From Flavihumibacter sp. CACIAM 22H1 (GTDB taxonomy: Bacteria > Bacteroidota > Bacteroidia > Chitinophagales > Chitinophagaceae): a stretch of DNA of 44,290 nucleotides. A model generated the notes under the pieces. The model worked only from the letters and a program-made list of their open reading frames with translations. It was not told where the DNA came from and did no database searches. The stretch spans positions 14,071 through 58,360 of the forward strand of contig NZ_LUKG01000015.1 in the NCBI RefSeq assembly GCF_001601815.1. Direction: 5' to 3'. This document shows, one piece after another, positions 34,424-42,906 of the stretch; position 1 is the stretch's first letter; every line of letters begins with the position of its first letter. Made by a program: the position numbers and the translations under genes.

Positions 34424-35242
34424 CTAGTACTGAAGTGGATTAACACCTGTTACCTTTTTAAAAATACGCGTAAAATGACTTTGGTCTGAAAAGCCGGTAA
34501 GGTAGGTTATATCCGTTAGTGAATAGGCTTGCTCTAACATTAGTTCTTTAGCCTTTTCAATACGTTGTTGGCGAAGGTAGTCGCCAAAACTCAGGTTATT
34601 AAAGTATGCTGGAAATTCCCTTGAAATATAAGACGGATGGAGATCAAGTGATTGTGAAACTTCTTTCAGACTAAGGGCTGTATCGATATGATCCTGCAAA
34701 ATGGTTCTCAGCTCCTGCACCCATTGGGGAGTATGTTTTTTCTTTCGGTTATTTTTTTCCAGCAAGCTGCTGTATAGTTTCCAGAGCATAGATTCATTGG
34801 GTTGTTGTAAATGAGTTTCATGCTGCAGAAACCGGGCCCAGTTATACAAGGCGTCGTATAGTATTAGTCCCACAGACAATAGTTCCTGATCATCTTTTAT
34901 CGTATAGGAAAGGCCCGAAGACAGGGCCCACCATCCCGCCACTTCCGGAGCAAGTTGGTGTTGATCAGTATCAGCGCCTCGCACGATAACAGCCATTCTA
35001 CGTAAAGCCGGTTCGTCCAGTTTATATTCTTTCAAAAAAGCATCAAAGCTGCAATATGGACCATCATGGGAAAATTTTACACCCGGCACATCAAAAGGGA
35101 TGGCCGATTCTGTAACTGCCAATGTGTGCACCTGGTCGAAAGGAACAAAAAGAAAAACAGCTTCGGGATCAATAAAACGGCGGATCAGCCAGGGACAGGC
35201 TATTCTGTCAACCTTTGGTCGTTCGCGTGTAATCCATTTCAT
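34424..35242 (-). CDS. ChrB-type domain fused to an AraC-type DNA-binding domain
   Basis: The first 150 residues match the chromate-resistance ChrB C-terminal domain (KWITRERPKVDRIACPWLIRRFIDPEA; later FSHDGPYCSFDAFLKEY). The last 100 residues are an AraC helix-turn-helix domain (LSLKEVSQSLDLHPSYISREF ... SLTDITYLTGFSDQSHFTRIFKKVTGVNPLQY). The protein therefore looks like a sensor-regulator. It is 9 bp after chrA on the same strand. ChrB is required for chromate induction of chr operons in proteobacteria; here the fusion provides its own DNA-binding unit. Because chromate mimics sulfate, and the sulfur operon is next door, a sulfate-related role is possible. Confidence 0.85.
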   Translation of the reverse strand: MKWITRERPKVDRIACPWLIRRFIDPEAVFLFVPFDQVHTLAVTESAIPFDVPGVKFSHDGPYCSFDAFLKEYKLDEPALRRMAVIVRGADTDQHQLAPEVAGWWALSSGLSYTIKDDQELLSVGLILYDALYNWARFLQHETHLQQPNESMLWKLYSSLLEKNNRKKKHTPQWVQELRTILQDHIDTALSLKEVSQSLDLHPSYISREFPAYFNNLSFGDYLRQQRIEKAKELMLEQAYSLTDITYLTGFSDQSHFTRIFKKVTGVNPLQY

Positions 35243-35251
35243 GCGGAATAA

Positions 35252-36409
35252 TTATAGATCGGGAAATAGTAATTTAAGTACAAGTCCAACGCCCGCTCCC
35301 AACAGGATCAATACAGGTTCCGGGATTTTTTTAAACCGGATGAGTATGATCAACACCAGTAGCGCGAGCACAATCGAAGGAAAATCCGTAAACTGCCTTT
35401 TTCCTAAAACCACTACTGCACCAATAATTGCACCAATTGCTCCGGCTGTGACACCTTCCACAAATTCTTTGATTCCGGCTTTTTTCCCATATTTCTTGAA
35501 ATAGGGAGCAGGTAATACTGTAAACAGGTAACAGGGTAAAAAAGTTGCCAGGGATGCAACTACAGCGCCCATCCAACCAGCAGTAAGGTAACCTATAAAT
35601 CCGACGGTGATAACAACTGGTCCGGGCGTAATCATTGCCACCGCCACTGCATCAAGAAATTGCTGATCATTTAACCAATGGTATTCATTTACCACCGACC
35701 CGTATAAAAATGGCACTATTGCCAGGCCACTGCCAAAAACAAAAGCTCCTGCCTTTAAGAAAAAAAGCCCAATAGTAGTGAGTTTTTCGTTCTCCTGAAC
35801 TTGTACGGTTTGTTGCCAGAATAAAAACAGTGTTTGTATTCCGTTCAATACCTGAGTATGCCCGCGTTTTTTTGATAACCACCAACTGAGCCCTCCTGCC
35901 GCCAATAGTAACCAACTACTTTCCTTTTCTGTAATAAACGTGTTGATTGCCAGTAGGAATGCGATGATCCAGTAGATCTTATTTTTTCCCAGGCTTTTTA
36001 TTGAAAGTTTATAGGCAGATACGGCTATTATAGCCATTACTGTTGCACCAACTCCATAGAAGACCGCCTGGATCCAGCCAATTCCATCGTATACTACATA
36101 TAAATAACCAAGGGCCAGCACCATTAAAAAGGACGGCATTATAAATGCAAAACCCACCAGCGTTGCGCCGATTAAGCCAAAATGAATAAACCCTATATAA
36201 ATTGCCAACTGTGCTGCAAGAGGACCCGGTGCAAGTTGCGCAAGCGAAAGTCCTTCTTTATATTCTTCTTCAGAAATCCAGTTTCTTTGTTCTACAAGAT
36301 CTCTGTGCATATGGGCCACCAACGCTACCGGGCCTCCAAAACCAATTGCTCCCAGTTTAAGAAAATATTTTACCAAATCAAAAAGCCGGTAGCGGATTGA
36401 CAGTTCCAT
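35252..36409 (-). CDS. chrA: ChrA chromate-family transporter
   Basis: The 385-residue membrane protein contains two CHR domains in one chain: the first with LGAIGFGGPVALVAHMHRDLVE and GLSLAQLAPGPLAAQLAIYIGF, the second with AGAFVFGSGLAIVPFLYG and AVAVAMITPGPVVITVGFIGYL. This is the long-chain form of ChrA, which expels chromate; related members may move sulfate or other anions. It precedes the ChrB-AraC regulator by 9 bp. Upstream no promoter was evident in the 62-bp gap. Confidence 0.92.
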   Translation of the reverse strand: MELSIRYRLFDLVKYFLKLGAIGFGGPVALVAHMHRDLVEQRNWISEEEYKEGLSLAQLAPGPLAAQLAIYIGFIHFGLIGATLVGFAFIMPSFLMVLALGYLYVVYDGIGWIQAVFYGVGATVMAIIAVSAYKLSIKSLGKNKIYWIIAFLLAINTFITEKESSWLLLAAGGLSWWLSKKRGHTQVLNGIQTLFLFWQQTVQVQENEKLTTIGLFFLKAGAFVFGSGLAIVPFLYGSVVNEYHWLNDQQFLDAVAVAMITPGPVVITVGFIGYLTAGWMGAVVASLATFLPCYLFTVLPAPYFKKYGKKAGIKEFVEGVTAGAIGAIIGAVVVLGKRQFTDFPSIVLALLVLIILIRFKKIPEPVLILLGAGVGLVLKLLFPDL

Positions 36410-36471
36410 TTTTGCTGCTTGTTATTATTTACAAGTTTAGCTATGCAAAAAGGGAAAAAATAGCACACTAT

Positions 36472-37611
36472 TTACTTTTGGAAGAACGATGACAGTTCCA
36501 ACACAATCTCTTTAATAACGTTATTAAATCCCTCTTCATATGCAGGAAGACAACCGTTGCTGATCACAACAATTCCATATTTTTCTTTGGGATCAAAAAA
36601 CATTGCGCTGTGTAATCCATAAGCCGAACCGGTATGTCCCACCAGGGTTTTGCCAGGAAGCAGGGTTTTGGTAACATGCAATGCCAGGCCATAGCCCGAT
36701 TGTTCAGACAAAGGGGTTTGCATGCGGCGGCTATGCTTTCTGGAAATAATCCGCTGACCATTGGTTTTCCCGTAATTCATGTGCAGGAGCATATAACGGG
36801 CCAGGTCAGTGGCAGATATTTTCATACCACCGGTAGGAGAAAAAACAGGGGTACTATAACCCATAGTGTACTGGCTGATTTCTTCTCTCCTGGGTGCATA
36901 AGCGGCGGGAGAAGCCAGGAAACCCAGGGTATCGTTCCGGTATTCATAGAGGGTAGCAAACCGACCTGCATCAAGCGAGTCTACACAATACCCGCCATAC
37001 AGGTTAAGTGGGTCCAGGATATGGTGTTTGATGTATTGATCAAACCGCTCTCCGCTGAACTTTTCAATAATGGTTCCGACCATATTAAAATTAAGGTTGC
37101 AATACTGGTAACCGTCACCAGGTGCATACTGGTTGTAACAACTGTCGGCATGGGGGTTTTTAGCTGGGTTAATAGCATCCAGGGTAAAATAGCCCTGGCT
37201 GTCATTGATGCCGGAGCGATGTGATAAGAGGTGTTCCAGTGTAATGGCTTTATCCGGGAAACGCGGATTTCTTACGGTAAATCCAACCAGCTCACTGACA
37301 TCGTCCTGCAGGTTCAGTTTTCCCGCTTCCACCAACTGTAAAACTGCGGTTGCAGAAAAGGATTTGGAAATAGAAGCAATACGGAAAATATCCGTATTGC
37401 TTAAAGGAATCCGGGCAGCAAGCTCTTTGTATCCGAAGGATTGCGTATAAACCAGTTTATTTTTTTTCACAACGGCCACCGAAAACCCCACGGCTTTTCC
37501 TGCATCAACGATTGCCTGTAAAGATTGCTCCACCGTTGACACCTGCGCCTGCGCTGCGTAAGTAACCAGTACTAACAGCCAAGAAAAACTTCGCATAATT
37601 CTCCTGTACAT
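36472..37611 (-). CDS. Serine hydrolase, class C beta-lactamase fold
   Basis: The 379-residue exported protein starts with a signal peptide (ending YAAQAQ) and has the penicillin-binding/beta-lactamase signature: Ser80-x-x-Lys83 in ASISKSF, a Tyr-x-Asn in YQYCNLN, and HTG in VGHTGSAYG. The family includes esterases, D-aminopeptidases and true beta-lactamases; which one this is cannot be decided. Two in-frame ATGs are possible starts (37611 and 37596); both keep the signal peptide. It follows no obvious operon partner. Confidence 0.88.
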   Translation of the reverse strand: MYRRIMRSFSWLLVLVTYAAQAQVSTVEQSLQAIVDAGKAVGFSVAVVKKNKLVYTQSFGYKELAARIPLSNTDIFRIASISKSFSATAVLQLVEAGKLNLQDDVSELVGFTVRNPRFPDKAITLEHLLSHRSGINDSQGYFTLDAINPAKNPHADSCYNQYAPGDGYQYCNLNFNMVGTIIEKFSGERFDQYIKHHILDPLNLYGGYCVDSLDAGRFATLYEYRNDTLGFLASPAAYAPRREEISQYTMGYSTPVFSPTGGMKISATDLARYMLLHMNYGKTNGQRIISRKHSRRMQTPLSEQSGYGLALHVTKTLLPGKTLVGHTGSAYGLHSAMFFDPKEKYGIVVISNGCLPAYEEGFNNVIKEIVLELSSFFQK

Positions 37612-37663
37612 AGGTTAAATTTTAACTGTTCAGTATACGCTTTCCGTTTTTTAACAAGCTTCA

Positions 37664-39213
37664 CTAATTCCCAGTCCTGTTCGCCTTTCTTTGCGCCGGC
37701 CATTCGGCTTGTTTGCCGCTACGGGAGTTGATCGGCAATACTGCTTTTTCGCGCGATGTTTTTTCCGGATCCTCGCAAGCCATATATACCAGGATTGCGG
37801 TAAGAATGGCATTGTTCCGGACGTCATCAAACACTATTTTATCATAAGTATCGCGGTTGGTATGCCAGGTGTAATTGCCATAAGACCAGCTTTTGGAACT
37901 CAGGGAAAAAGCTGGTGCACCTACCGCTACAAAGGAGGCATAATCGGATCCACCACCACTGGGCGATCCAGGGAAACTGGTTTCAATTTCTCCCCGGATC
38001 TCCTGGGGTACTTTCGACAACCAACGACCGATATAGGAGTATGCATGCAAAAAACCCTGTCCGGAGATATTGGCCACCCGGCCCGTACCATTATCCTGGT
38101 TGAACAGGGCCTGCAGGTTGTCTACAATTTCGGCATGGTCTTCTACAAAAGCGCGGGAACCATTCAAGCCCTGCTCTTCACTACCCCAATGGCCAACCAG
38201 GATGGTTCGTTTGGGATTGGGATAAATTTTCCTGAGTATGCGCATGGCTTCCATCATTACAATGGTGCCGGTAGCGTTGTCTGTAGCACCGGTACCGCCG
38301 TCCCAGGAATCGAAATGGGCGGACAGCATTACATATTCGTTGGGTTTCTCGGTTCCTTTGATCTCCGCGAGGGTGTTAAAAGTTGGAACTTTACCCAGTT
38401 CTTTGGAATCCGCCCGAACACTGATAACGGGTTTTACCCCCGATTCTGTGAGGCGGTATAACATTCCATAATCTTCCAGGGCCACATCTATGGTTGGAAT
38501 TTTAGTGGTATTGGCACCAAAGATCTTATTAACACCGAATCCGGAAGACCAATTGCAGATAACTACGCCCGCAGCGCCTGCATTTTCGAGTGCCAGCGCC
38601 AGTGCTTTTGCATTGAGACCGGTATTGCTGATACGTTTTCTCCAGGCAGTGGTTTGGGCATCGCGTTCTTTTTTCATTTTCTCAAAAGAAGCGGTGGTGG
38701 CCCATTCCTGCCAGTTATAATCTGGCCGGCCAGTGGGTTGGTTCTGGAAATAAGCACAAATTTTCCCTTAACAGCTGGCAGCCATTTCTGAAAAGATAGA
38801 GAATCGGGCTGGTCGGCCAGGATAATGGTTTCACCCGTAACAGTTTTTCCTTTGGTACTGGGGCTCCAGGCAAGCTGCATGCCTTCCAGTGATTTTACGC
38901 GGGGCGATACCAGGTCAATATGGGTGATGCCTCTCTCCCAGCCTCTCCATTCGCCCCAGTTTTCGATCCTGGCCTGGATGCCCCATTCCTTGTATTTGGC
39001 TATAGCCCAATCGGCGGCTTTTTTCATTTGCGGGGTGCCAACCAGGCGGGGACCAATACCATCGGTTAGCTGATGGGCAATGGTTTCCAATTCTGAGTGC
39101 TCATTGGCTTCTTTAACAATTGCGGCTATAATCAGCGAATCGTTGTTTTGGGCGAATCCTGCAGTACTAATCAGGAAACAGCCTGCAAGCAGGGTTTGCT
39201 GGAAAAATCTCAT
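37664..39213 (-). pseudogene. M28-family aminopeptidase interrupted by a frameshift
   Basis: Two overlapping frames make one peptidase. The first (39213 down to 38674) gives the signal peptide, the N-terminal part and part of the PA domain up to KFVLIS. The second (through 37664) resumes at QNQPTGRPDYNWQEWATTASFEK and carries the zinc-peptidase motifs HFDSWDGGTGATDNATG, GSEEQGLNGS, NQDNGTGR and WHTNRDTYD. A single extra base on the minus strand in TTTCC(C)AG near 38746 would join them exactly (ISQNQPTGRP). All metal and catalytic residues remain, so a sequencing error or a very recent mutation is likely. The whole protein would be about 516 residues. Confidence 0.88.
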
Positions 39214-39525
39214 GTTCGGTTAAGTATTGTTGTTAGGGTTACAATTTACGGAATTCAGATCAACGGACATTTACTGCTTTAAAGCAGCAAGCTACCGGGA
39301 AGGCGCTCCGTGACAGCTGCCTTCCGGGCTGTTTTAAGAGGTTTGCCGGGTCATTAAAAAGAGCATGTTGATAGGGTATTACTAGGGTTTTGATAGGGTT
39401 TTGATAGGGTATTTACTGAAGCTATACCCAATCTAAAGTATTTAAAGATTCTATAATATTTGTACAACCCTAGCGCTGTTACACCTATATTATTTATATT
39501 TAATACATCACCAACCCCCTCATCC
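39214..39525. other. Divergent intergenic region with short repeats
   Basis: These 312 bp separate the M28 peptidase from a small plus-strand gene. They contain a perfect 14-bp palindrome CTGCTTTAAAGCAG (39274-39287), a GGAAGGC/GCCTTCC stem (39298-39325) and the GATAGGG repeats at 39368-39416. No RNA gene or coding frame could be supported. Confidence 0.5.
39368..39416 (+). repeat. Degenerate tandem repeat of AGGGTTTTGAT
   Basis: The unit AGGGTTTTGAT occurs twice in direct succession (about 39384-39405), and the block TTGATAGGGTAT plus TTAC appears in similar form at both ends. It lies about 110 bp before the start of the gene at 39526. The origin is unknown: either replication slippage or clustered regulator sites. 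Confidence 0.6.
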
Positions 39526-39882
39526 ATGGCAAGTAGTACAACTTCTATTCTGAAGGAATACAGCGGCAAATTGGGAGACCTGTTTGTATTGAAGCGCTAT
39601 GGCAACAAATCAGTGATCTGTATGCTGCCACAAAAGAATAAGCAAAAAAAGCGAACAGAGAAGCAGTTACAGAACAACCAATTGATGGCAATGGCAAATA
39701 CTTTTGCTAAGGAAATAATGGAAGATCCGGCAAGAAGAGATGCGGCCCAGGTTTATTTAAATGTAACCCGTAACAAATTATATACAAGCCTGGTGCAGTT
39801 CTATTTTCAGCAGGCAAAAAAAGCAAAGGAAAATGGCTTGCCTATTCCGGGCACCATAATCATACCTGCTGCAACCAGGTAA
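39526..39882 (+). CDS. Small conserved-looking hypothetical protein
   Basis: I take the ATG at 39526 (MASSTTSILKEYSGKLGD, 118 residues), because the longer frame opens with TTG and has a poor beginning. The protein is basic and helical (NKQKKRTEKQLQNNQLMAMANTFAKEIMEDPARRD ... VQFYFQQAKKAK) with no membrane segment or signal peptide. The short motif with Lys/Arg-rich run after an N-terminal beta hairpin resembles small Bacteroidota proteins of unknown function. Its orientation differs from its neighbours. I do not recognise a family. Confidence 0.7.
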   Translation: MASSTTSILKEYSGKLGDLFVLKRYGNKSVICMLPQKNKQKKRTEKQLQNNQLMAMANTFAKEIMEDPARRDAAQVYLNVTRNKLYTSLVQFYFQQAKKAKENGLPIPGTIIIPAATR

Positions 39883-39982
39883 GCGGGCGGCAGGTATGAA
39901 AAAACACCATCACTTTAACGCCACGACCGGCTTCACACATCTGCTGCACCCGACCTTGGCAATTGCCCGCTCTTTTTTTAAA

Positions 39983-40912
39983 CTACTCATTCAGCAGGAG
40001 CACTACATTCCCTTTCTTTTTTCCGCTATCAACATACCGGTTAGCCGCAACGATTTCGTTAAACGGATAGACTTTATCAATAACAGCCTGGCATTTCCCT
40101 TTTTCAAATAATTCCCTGATAAGTTGTAGATGGGAAAGTTTTTGACCAGCCATATCCAAACCGCCTACGGTTACAAACCGACCGCCCTGGTTAAGCAGGT
40201 GTTTACAGGATTGCCTGGAAATTTTACCCACGGCATCAAAAACGAGATCGAATTTTTTTTGGCATTGGGTAAAATCCTCCTGATCGTAACAAATAATGGA
40301 AGTAGCGCCCAGGCCTTGTAGCAGATCTTTACCAGCGCTGCTGCAAACGGACGTGAGCTCCGCATTAAAATAGTGAGCCAACTGAACAGCAGCTGTACCT
40401 ACCGACCCACTGGCGCCGTAAACCAGTATCGAAGCTCTTTTGCTTGCATTGATACCAGCTTTTTCAAAAAAATATATTGCAGTATGCCAGCCAAATGGCA
40501 AGGCTGCGGCTTGCTCAAAACCAGCATTAGCGGGCATTGTAAGCACGATGCTATTTTCTTTTACGTTGATGTATTCTGCATAGGCACCGAAGCTAAACCC
40601 TGTCATACCAAAAACCCTATCGCCTACTTTAAACCTGCTTACCTTTTTTCCGGTATCAACCACCATACCAGCGTACACCATACCCAATACCGATCTTCTT
40701 GGCCGGGAAAAACCAAGCACCATTTGCATTACTATTTTCTGAAGGCCGCTAACGGCAAGACTACGAAGTTTTACATCGCCTGAATTAACGGAACTGGCCA
40801 TTATTCTAACCAAAATCTCGTCATTTCTGCAAACAGGCTTCTTTACTTCCTGAATTTGCAAAACCTCGGGGGCACCGTATTGCCTGCATACGGCAGCTTT
40901 CATTTTCTGCAT
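39983..40912 (-). CDS. Quinone-oxidoreductase-like MDR family NAD(P) enzyme
   Basis: I choose the ATG at 40912 (MQKMKAAVCRQYGAPEVLQI, 309 residues) or the one three codons later; the longer frame runs into the upstream gene. It is a zinc-free medium-chain dehydrogenase/reductase with GroES-like N-terminal part (VRIMASSVNSGDVKLRS, KVGDRVFGMTGFSFGAYAEY) and a Rossmann domain (VYGASGSVGTAAVQLAHYF). Members reduce quinones or enones with NADPH. It is the last of three minus-strand genes with the outer-membrane protein and Crp regulator, 10 bp after the former. Confidence 0.88.
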   Translation of the reverse strand: MQKMKAAVCRQYGAPEVLQIQEVKKPVCRNDEILVRIMASSVNSGDVKLRSLAVSGLQKIVMQMVLGFSRPRRSVLGMVYAGMVVDTGKKVSRFKVGDRVFGMTGFSFGAYAEYINVKENSIVLTMPANAGFEQAAALPFGWHTAIYFFEKAGINASKRASILVYGASGSVGTAAVQLAHYFNAELTSVCSSAGKDLLQGLGATSIICYDQEDFTQCQKKFDLVFDAVGKISRQSCKHLLNQGGRFVTVGGLDMAGQKLSHLQLIRELFEKGKCQAVIDKVYPFNEIVAANRYVDSGKKKGNVVLLLNE

Positions 40913-40922
40913 GTAATACTGG

Positions 40923-41549
40923 TTAGAAGTTAATACCAAAATGAAATCCAGGTTCGCCGTAAACAAATTTGGACCATTTATCATCCAACTGCTTAAATCC
41001 ATCCGGCAATTTGGTATGATAAGCACGGTGCGTAATTGCAAGAGATGGCTGAATAAAAAACCGGTCCTTAAAAAGTTTAATATGGTACCCTATGCGGTAG
41101 GTATTAAAAAGCTGGAAACCCCTGTCCATCTTTTTGCCATTATTGTTCACAAAATCCTGTAACGTAGGCATTAGATTGAGTTCGGCATACAGGCCATTCC
41201 ATACAAACCGTTGGTAAGCCACCGATAAGCCATATTCACGAACATAGCCAGGAAATTTTTCCTCCGGCTTGCCGTAAGCCTTGTTCAAAAAAGGGTGAAT
41301 GCCATTTGGCCAGGCGTATTTCCAGGTTTTTGGTTCCAGTGTAATGACATCATTTCCTGAAATCCGGTAGCCAATATTTAGCTGTACAAAGTCGGGGGGA
41401 TTGGTAGAAGACAGGTTACCGAGTAAAAACAAGGTGCTGCCAATGAACCATTTTTTATAGGTACTGTCTGTTTGGGCATATTGTGCATTGAGTTGTGACC
41501 CGGAAGACAGCATAAAGGCAAGGCTAAGGAGTAAAAATTTATTTTGCAT
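40923..41549 (-). CDS. Exported outer-membrane-type hypothetical protein
   Basis: The start at 41549 (MQNKFLLLSLAFMLSSGSQLNAQ) gives a clear signal peptide; the longer frame adds an unlikely 29-residue lead. The 208-residue precursor continues with alternating beta strands (WFIGSTLFLLGNLSS, LSVAYQRFVWNGLYAELNLMPT, FNTYRIGYHIKLFKDRFFIQPSLAIT) and ends with FGEP...GFHFGINF-like aromatic residues, as in small outer-membrane barrels. Function unknown. It lies between a Crp/Fnr regulator gene and an MDR oxidoreductase gene. Confidence 0.75.
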   Translation of the reverse strand: MQNKFLLLSLAFMLSSGSQLNAQYAQTDSTYKKWFIGSTLFLLGNLSSTNPPDFVQLNIGYRISGNDVITLEPKTWKYAWPNGIHPFLNKAYGKPEEKFPGYVREYGLSVAYQRFVWNGLYAELNLMPTLQDFVNNNGKKMDRGFQLFNTYRIGYHIKLFKDRFFIQPSLAITHRAYHTKLPDGFKQLDDKWSKFVYGEPGFHFGINF

Positions 41550-41653
41550 ATCATTTTTTAAGGTAAATGATCCTACAAAATTAGACGGGGTACCTACCGT
41601 AACCCGTACACTTAAGTTAAGAAAATCTCTTGCCAACCTACGCTTAGTGCGGC

Positions 41654-42226
41654 CTATTTTTTGACGAGTCTGCCCCGTAGTCTGCTGAGCGATTGTGGTG
41701 TAATTCCCAAATAACTTGCCAATTGATGTTGAGGTATTCTTTGAAAAAGATCCGGGCGTTCCTGCAAGAGTCGCAAATATCGTTGTTCCGGACTGGATGT
41801 TTTAAAGTTATCCAGTTCCTTTTTAGTTTTAGCAGCTACATTTTCCGAAATTACCCTGCACAGCATTTCAAATCGTGGAAACCGGGCAAATGATTCTTGT
41901 TCTATTTGCGGGTTAGACACTAAAAGTACCGTGTCTTCTACACAGGAAATATAGTAGTCAGAATAGGTACCGTCTTTAACGCAAGGAGGAGATAATACAT
42001 CCAATTCGGTATAAAACTCGGTCGTTTTTTCTTCACCATCTATTAAATAGTAACAGCGTAAACAACCTTTCAGCACAAAATAATTATCCTGTGATTTCTT
42101 TCCCGCCTCTAGCACGCAGGTTCCTTTTTTGCAATATTTAGTCAGGCTCAGTTCTCTGATAATCTGCTTTTCCTCATCGGAAAGGTTGATATAACGCGCC
42201 ACATAATCAAAAAGTATATTCTCCAT
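41654..42226 (-). CDS. Crp/Fnr-family transcriptional regulator
   Basis: The 190-residue protein has a cyclic-nucleotide-binding-like beta roll (CKKGTCVLEAGKKSQDNYFVLKGCLRCYYLIDGEEKTTEFYTE) and a C-terminal winged helix-turn-helix (IPQHQLASYLGITPQSLSRLRGRLVKK). The arrangement is that of the numerous Bacteroidota Crp/Fnr regulators that often control a neighbouring oxidoreductase. Four or five cysteines are present but no Fnr-type Fe-S cysteine cluster at the N-terminus. It stands 104 bp upstream of the outer-membrane protein and oxidoreductase genes, which it probably regulates. Confidence 0.88.
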   Translation of the reverse strand: MENILFDYVARYINLSDEEKQIIRELSLTKYCKKGTCVLEAGKKSQDNYFVLKGCLRCYYLIDGEEKTTEFYTELDVLSPPCVKDGTYSDYYISCVEDTVLLVSNPQIEQESFARFPRFEMLCRVISENVAAKTKKELDNFKTSSPEQRYLRLLQERPDLFQRIPQHQLASYLGITPQSLSRLRGRLVKK

Positions 42227-42391
42227 TTTTCAACAATAAAACCGGCATTCTAAAAAATAAAGGTATTAAAAAAACGCTTACCCGCTGCTGCTGTGCATTG
42301 CTCGTGAGCTCCTCCCATATTTCGAAGCACCCTATATTATAGTAACGAGGCGGTTGACCTCCGTAGACGTTGCCGTGGAGTTAAAACAAAA

Positions 42392-42895
42392 TTACCATTT
42401 ATTATTATTATTGTTTCGTTTTCTCAGAATACCAATACTGATATATTGACAATTTGAGACTTCAAACCCTGACGCATTAATTACAACTTTGTCTTTCGTT
42501 TTCATTGCAATTCGTATTGCTAAAACTTTTTCACCCTTTTCATATAAATATTCTATTGAAGGATAACCGAATCCTTCTTCATCATTATCCAGTTCAGGAT
42601 CACTATCTGGGTGTTTGTTAAGAGCTACACCTTGAATTGTATCTACACATTGTTTGATGTTATTTTTTGTGACATATTTAAAATCAATTCTATTGTTATC
42701 TAGAAAATCGATTTTTATTTCTTGAAAAACTGTATCATTTTGAAACTGATAATAGTATTCTTTTTCCTGATAATATATTTTATTCGTTGGCATTTCGGAT
42801 TTTTCACTATTACTATCAATAATTATTTTTTCCATTTCCCTAGTAGTGATATTTCCACAACCTGACAATGATAAAAACAAGATTAACCTAATCAT
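42392..42895 (-). CDS. Lipoprotein, candidate immunity protein to the adjacent Rhs toxin
   Basis: The 167-residue protein begins with a lipoprotein signal (LSLSGCG) and has an acidic, AT-rich-coded mature part (DTVFQEIKIDFLDNNRIDFKYV, NKHPDSDPELDNDEEGFGYP). I do not recognise a family. It is encoded 11 bp after an Rhs protein whose C-terminal domain looks like a peptidoglycan amidase. Immunity proteins to such toxins are usually small, encoded directly downstream and exported, which fits; a direct match has not been tested. Confidence 0.6.
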   Translation of the reverse strand: MIRLILFLSLSGCGNITTREMEKIIIDSNSEKSEMPTNKIYYQEKEYYYQFQNDTVFQEIKIDFLDNNRIDFKYVTKNNIKQCVDTIQGVALNKHPDSDPELDNDEEGFGYPSIEYLYEKGEKVLAIRIAMKTKDKVVINASGFEVSNCQYISIGILRKRNNNNNKW

Positions 42896-42906
42896 ATTTA
42901 CCTATT

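Noticed and set aside
39884-39979. Possible terminator AGCGGGC/GCCCGCT followed by seven T after the gene at 39526
   Set aside because: The arms are about 75 bases apart and the nearer palindrome GGCAATTGCC has too short a stem; support is too weak.
40913-41041. N-terminal extension of the MDR oxidoreductase to 41041
   Set aside because: It would overlap the upstream outer-membrane gene by over 100 bp in another frame, and the conserved opening MKAAV is found at 40903.
41550-41636. Longer start of the outer-membrane protein at 41636
   Set aside because: The signal peptide begins only at 41549; the added residues show no family character.
42227-42391. RNA gene or repeat in the gap after the Crp/Fnr regulator
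   Set aside because: No cloverleaf, riboswitch pattern or array was found; only scattered short palindromic words.
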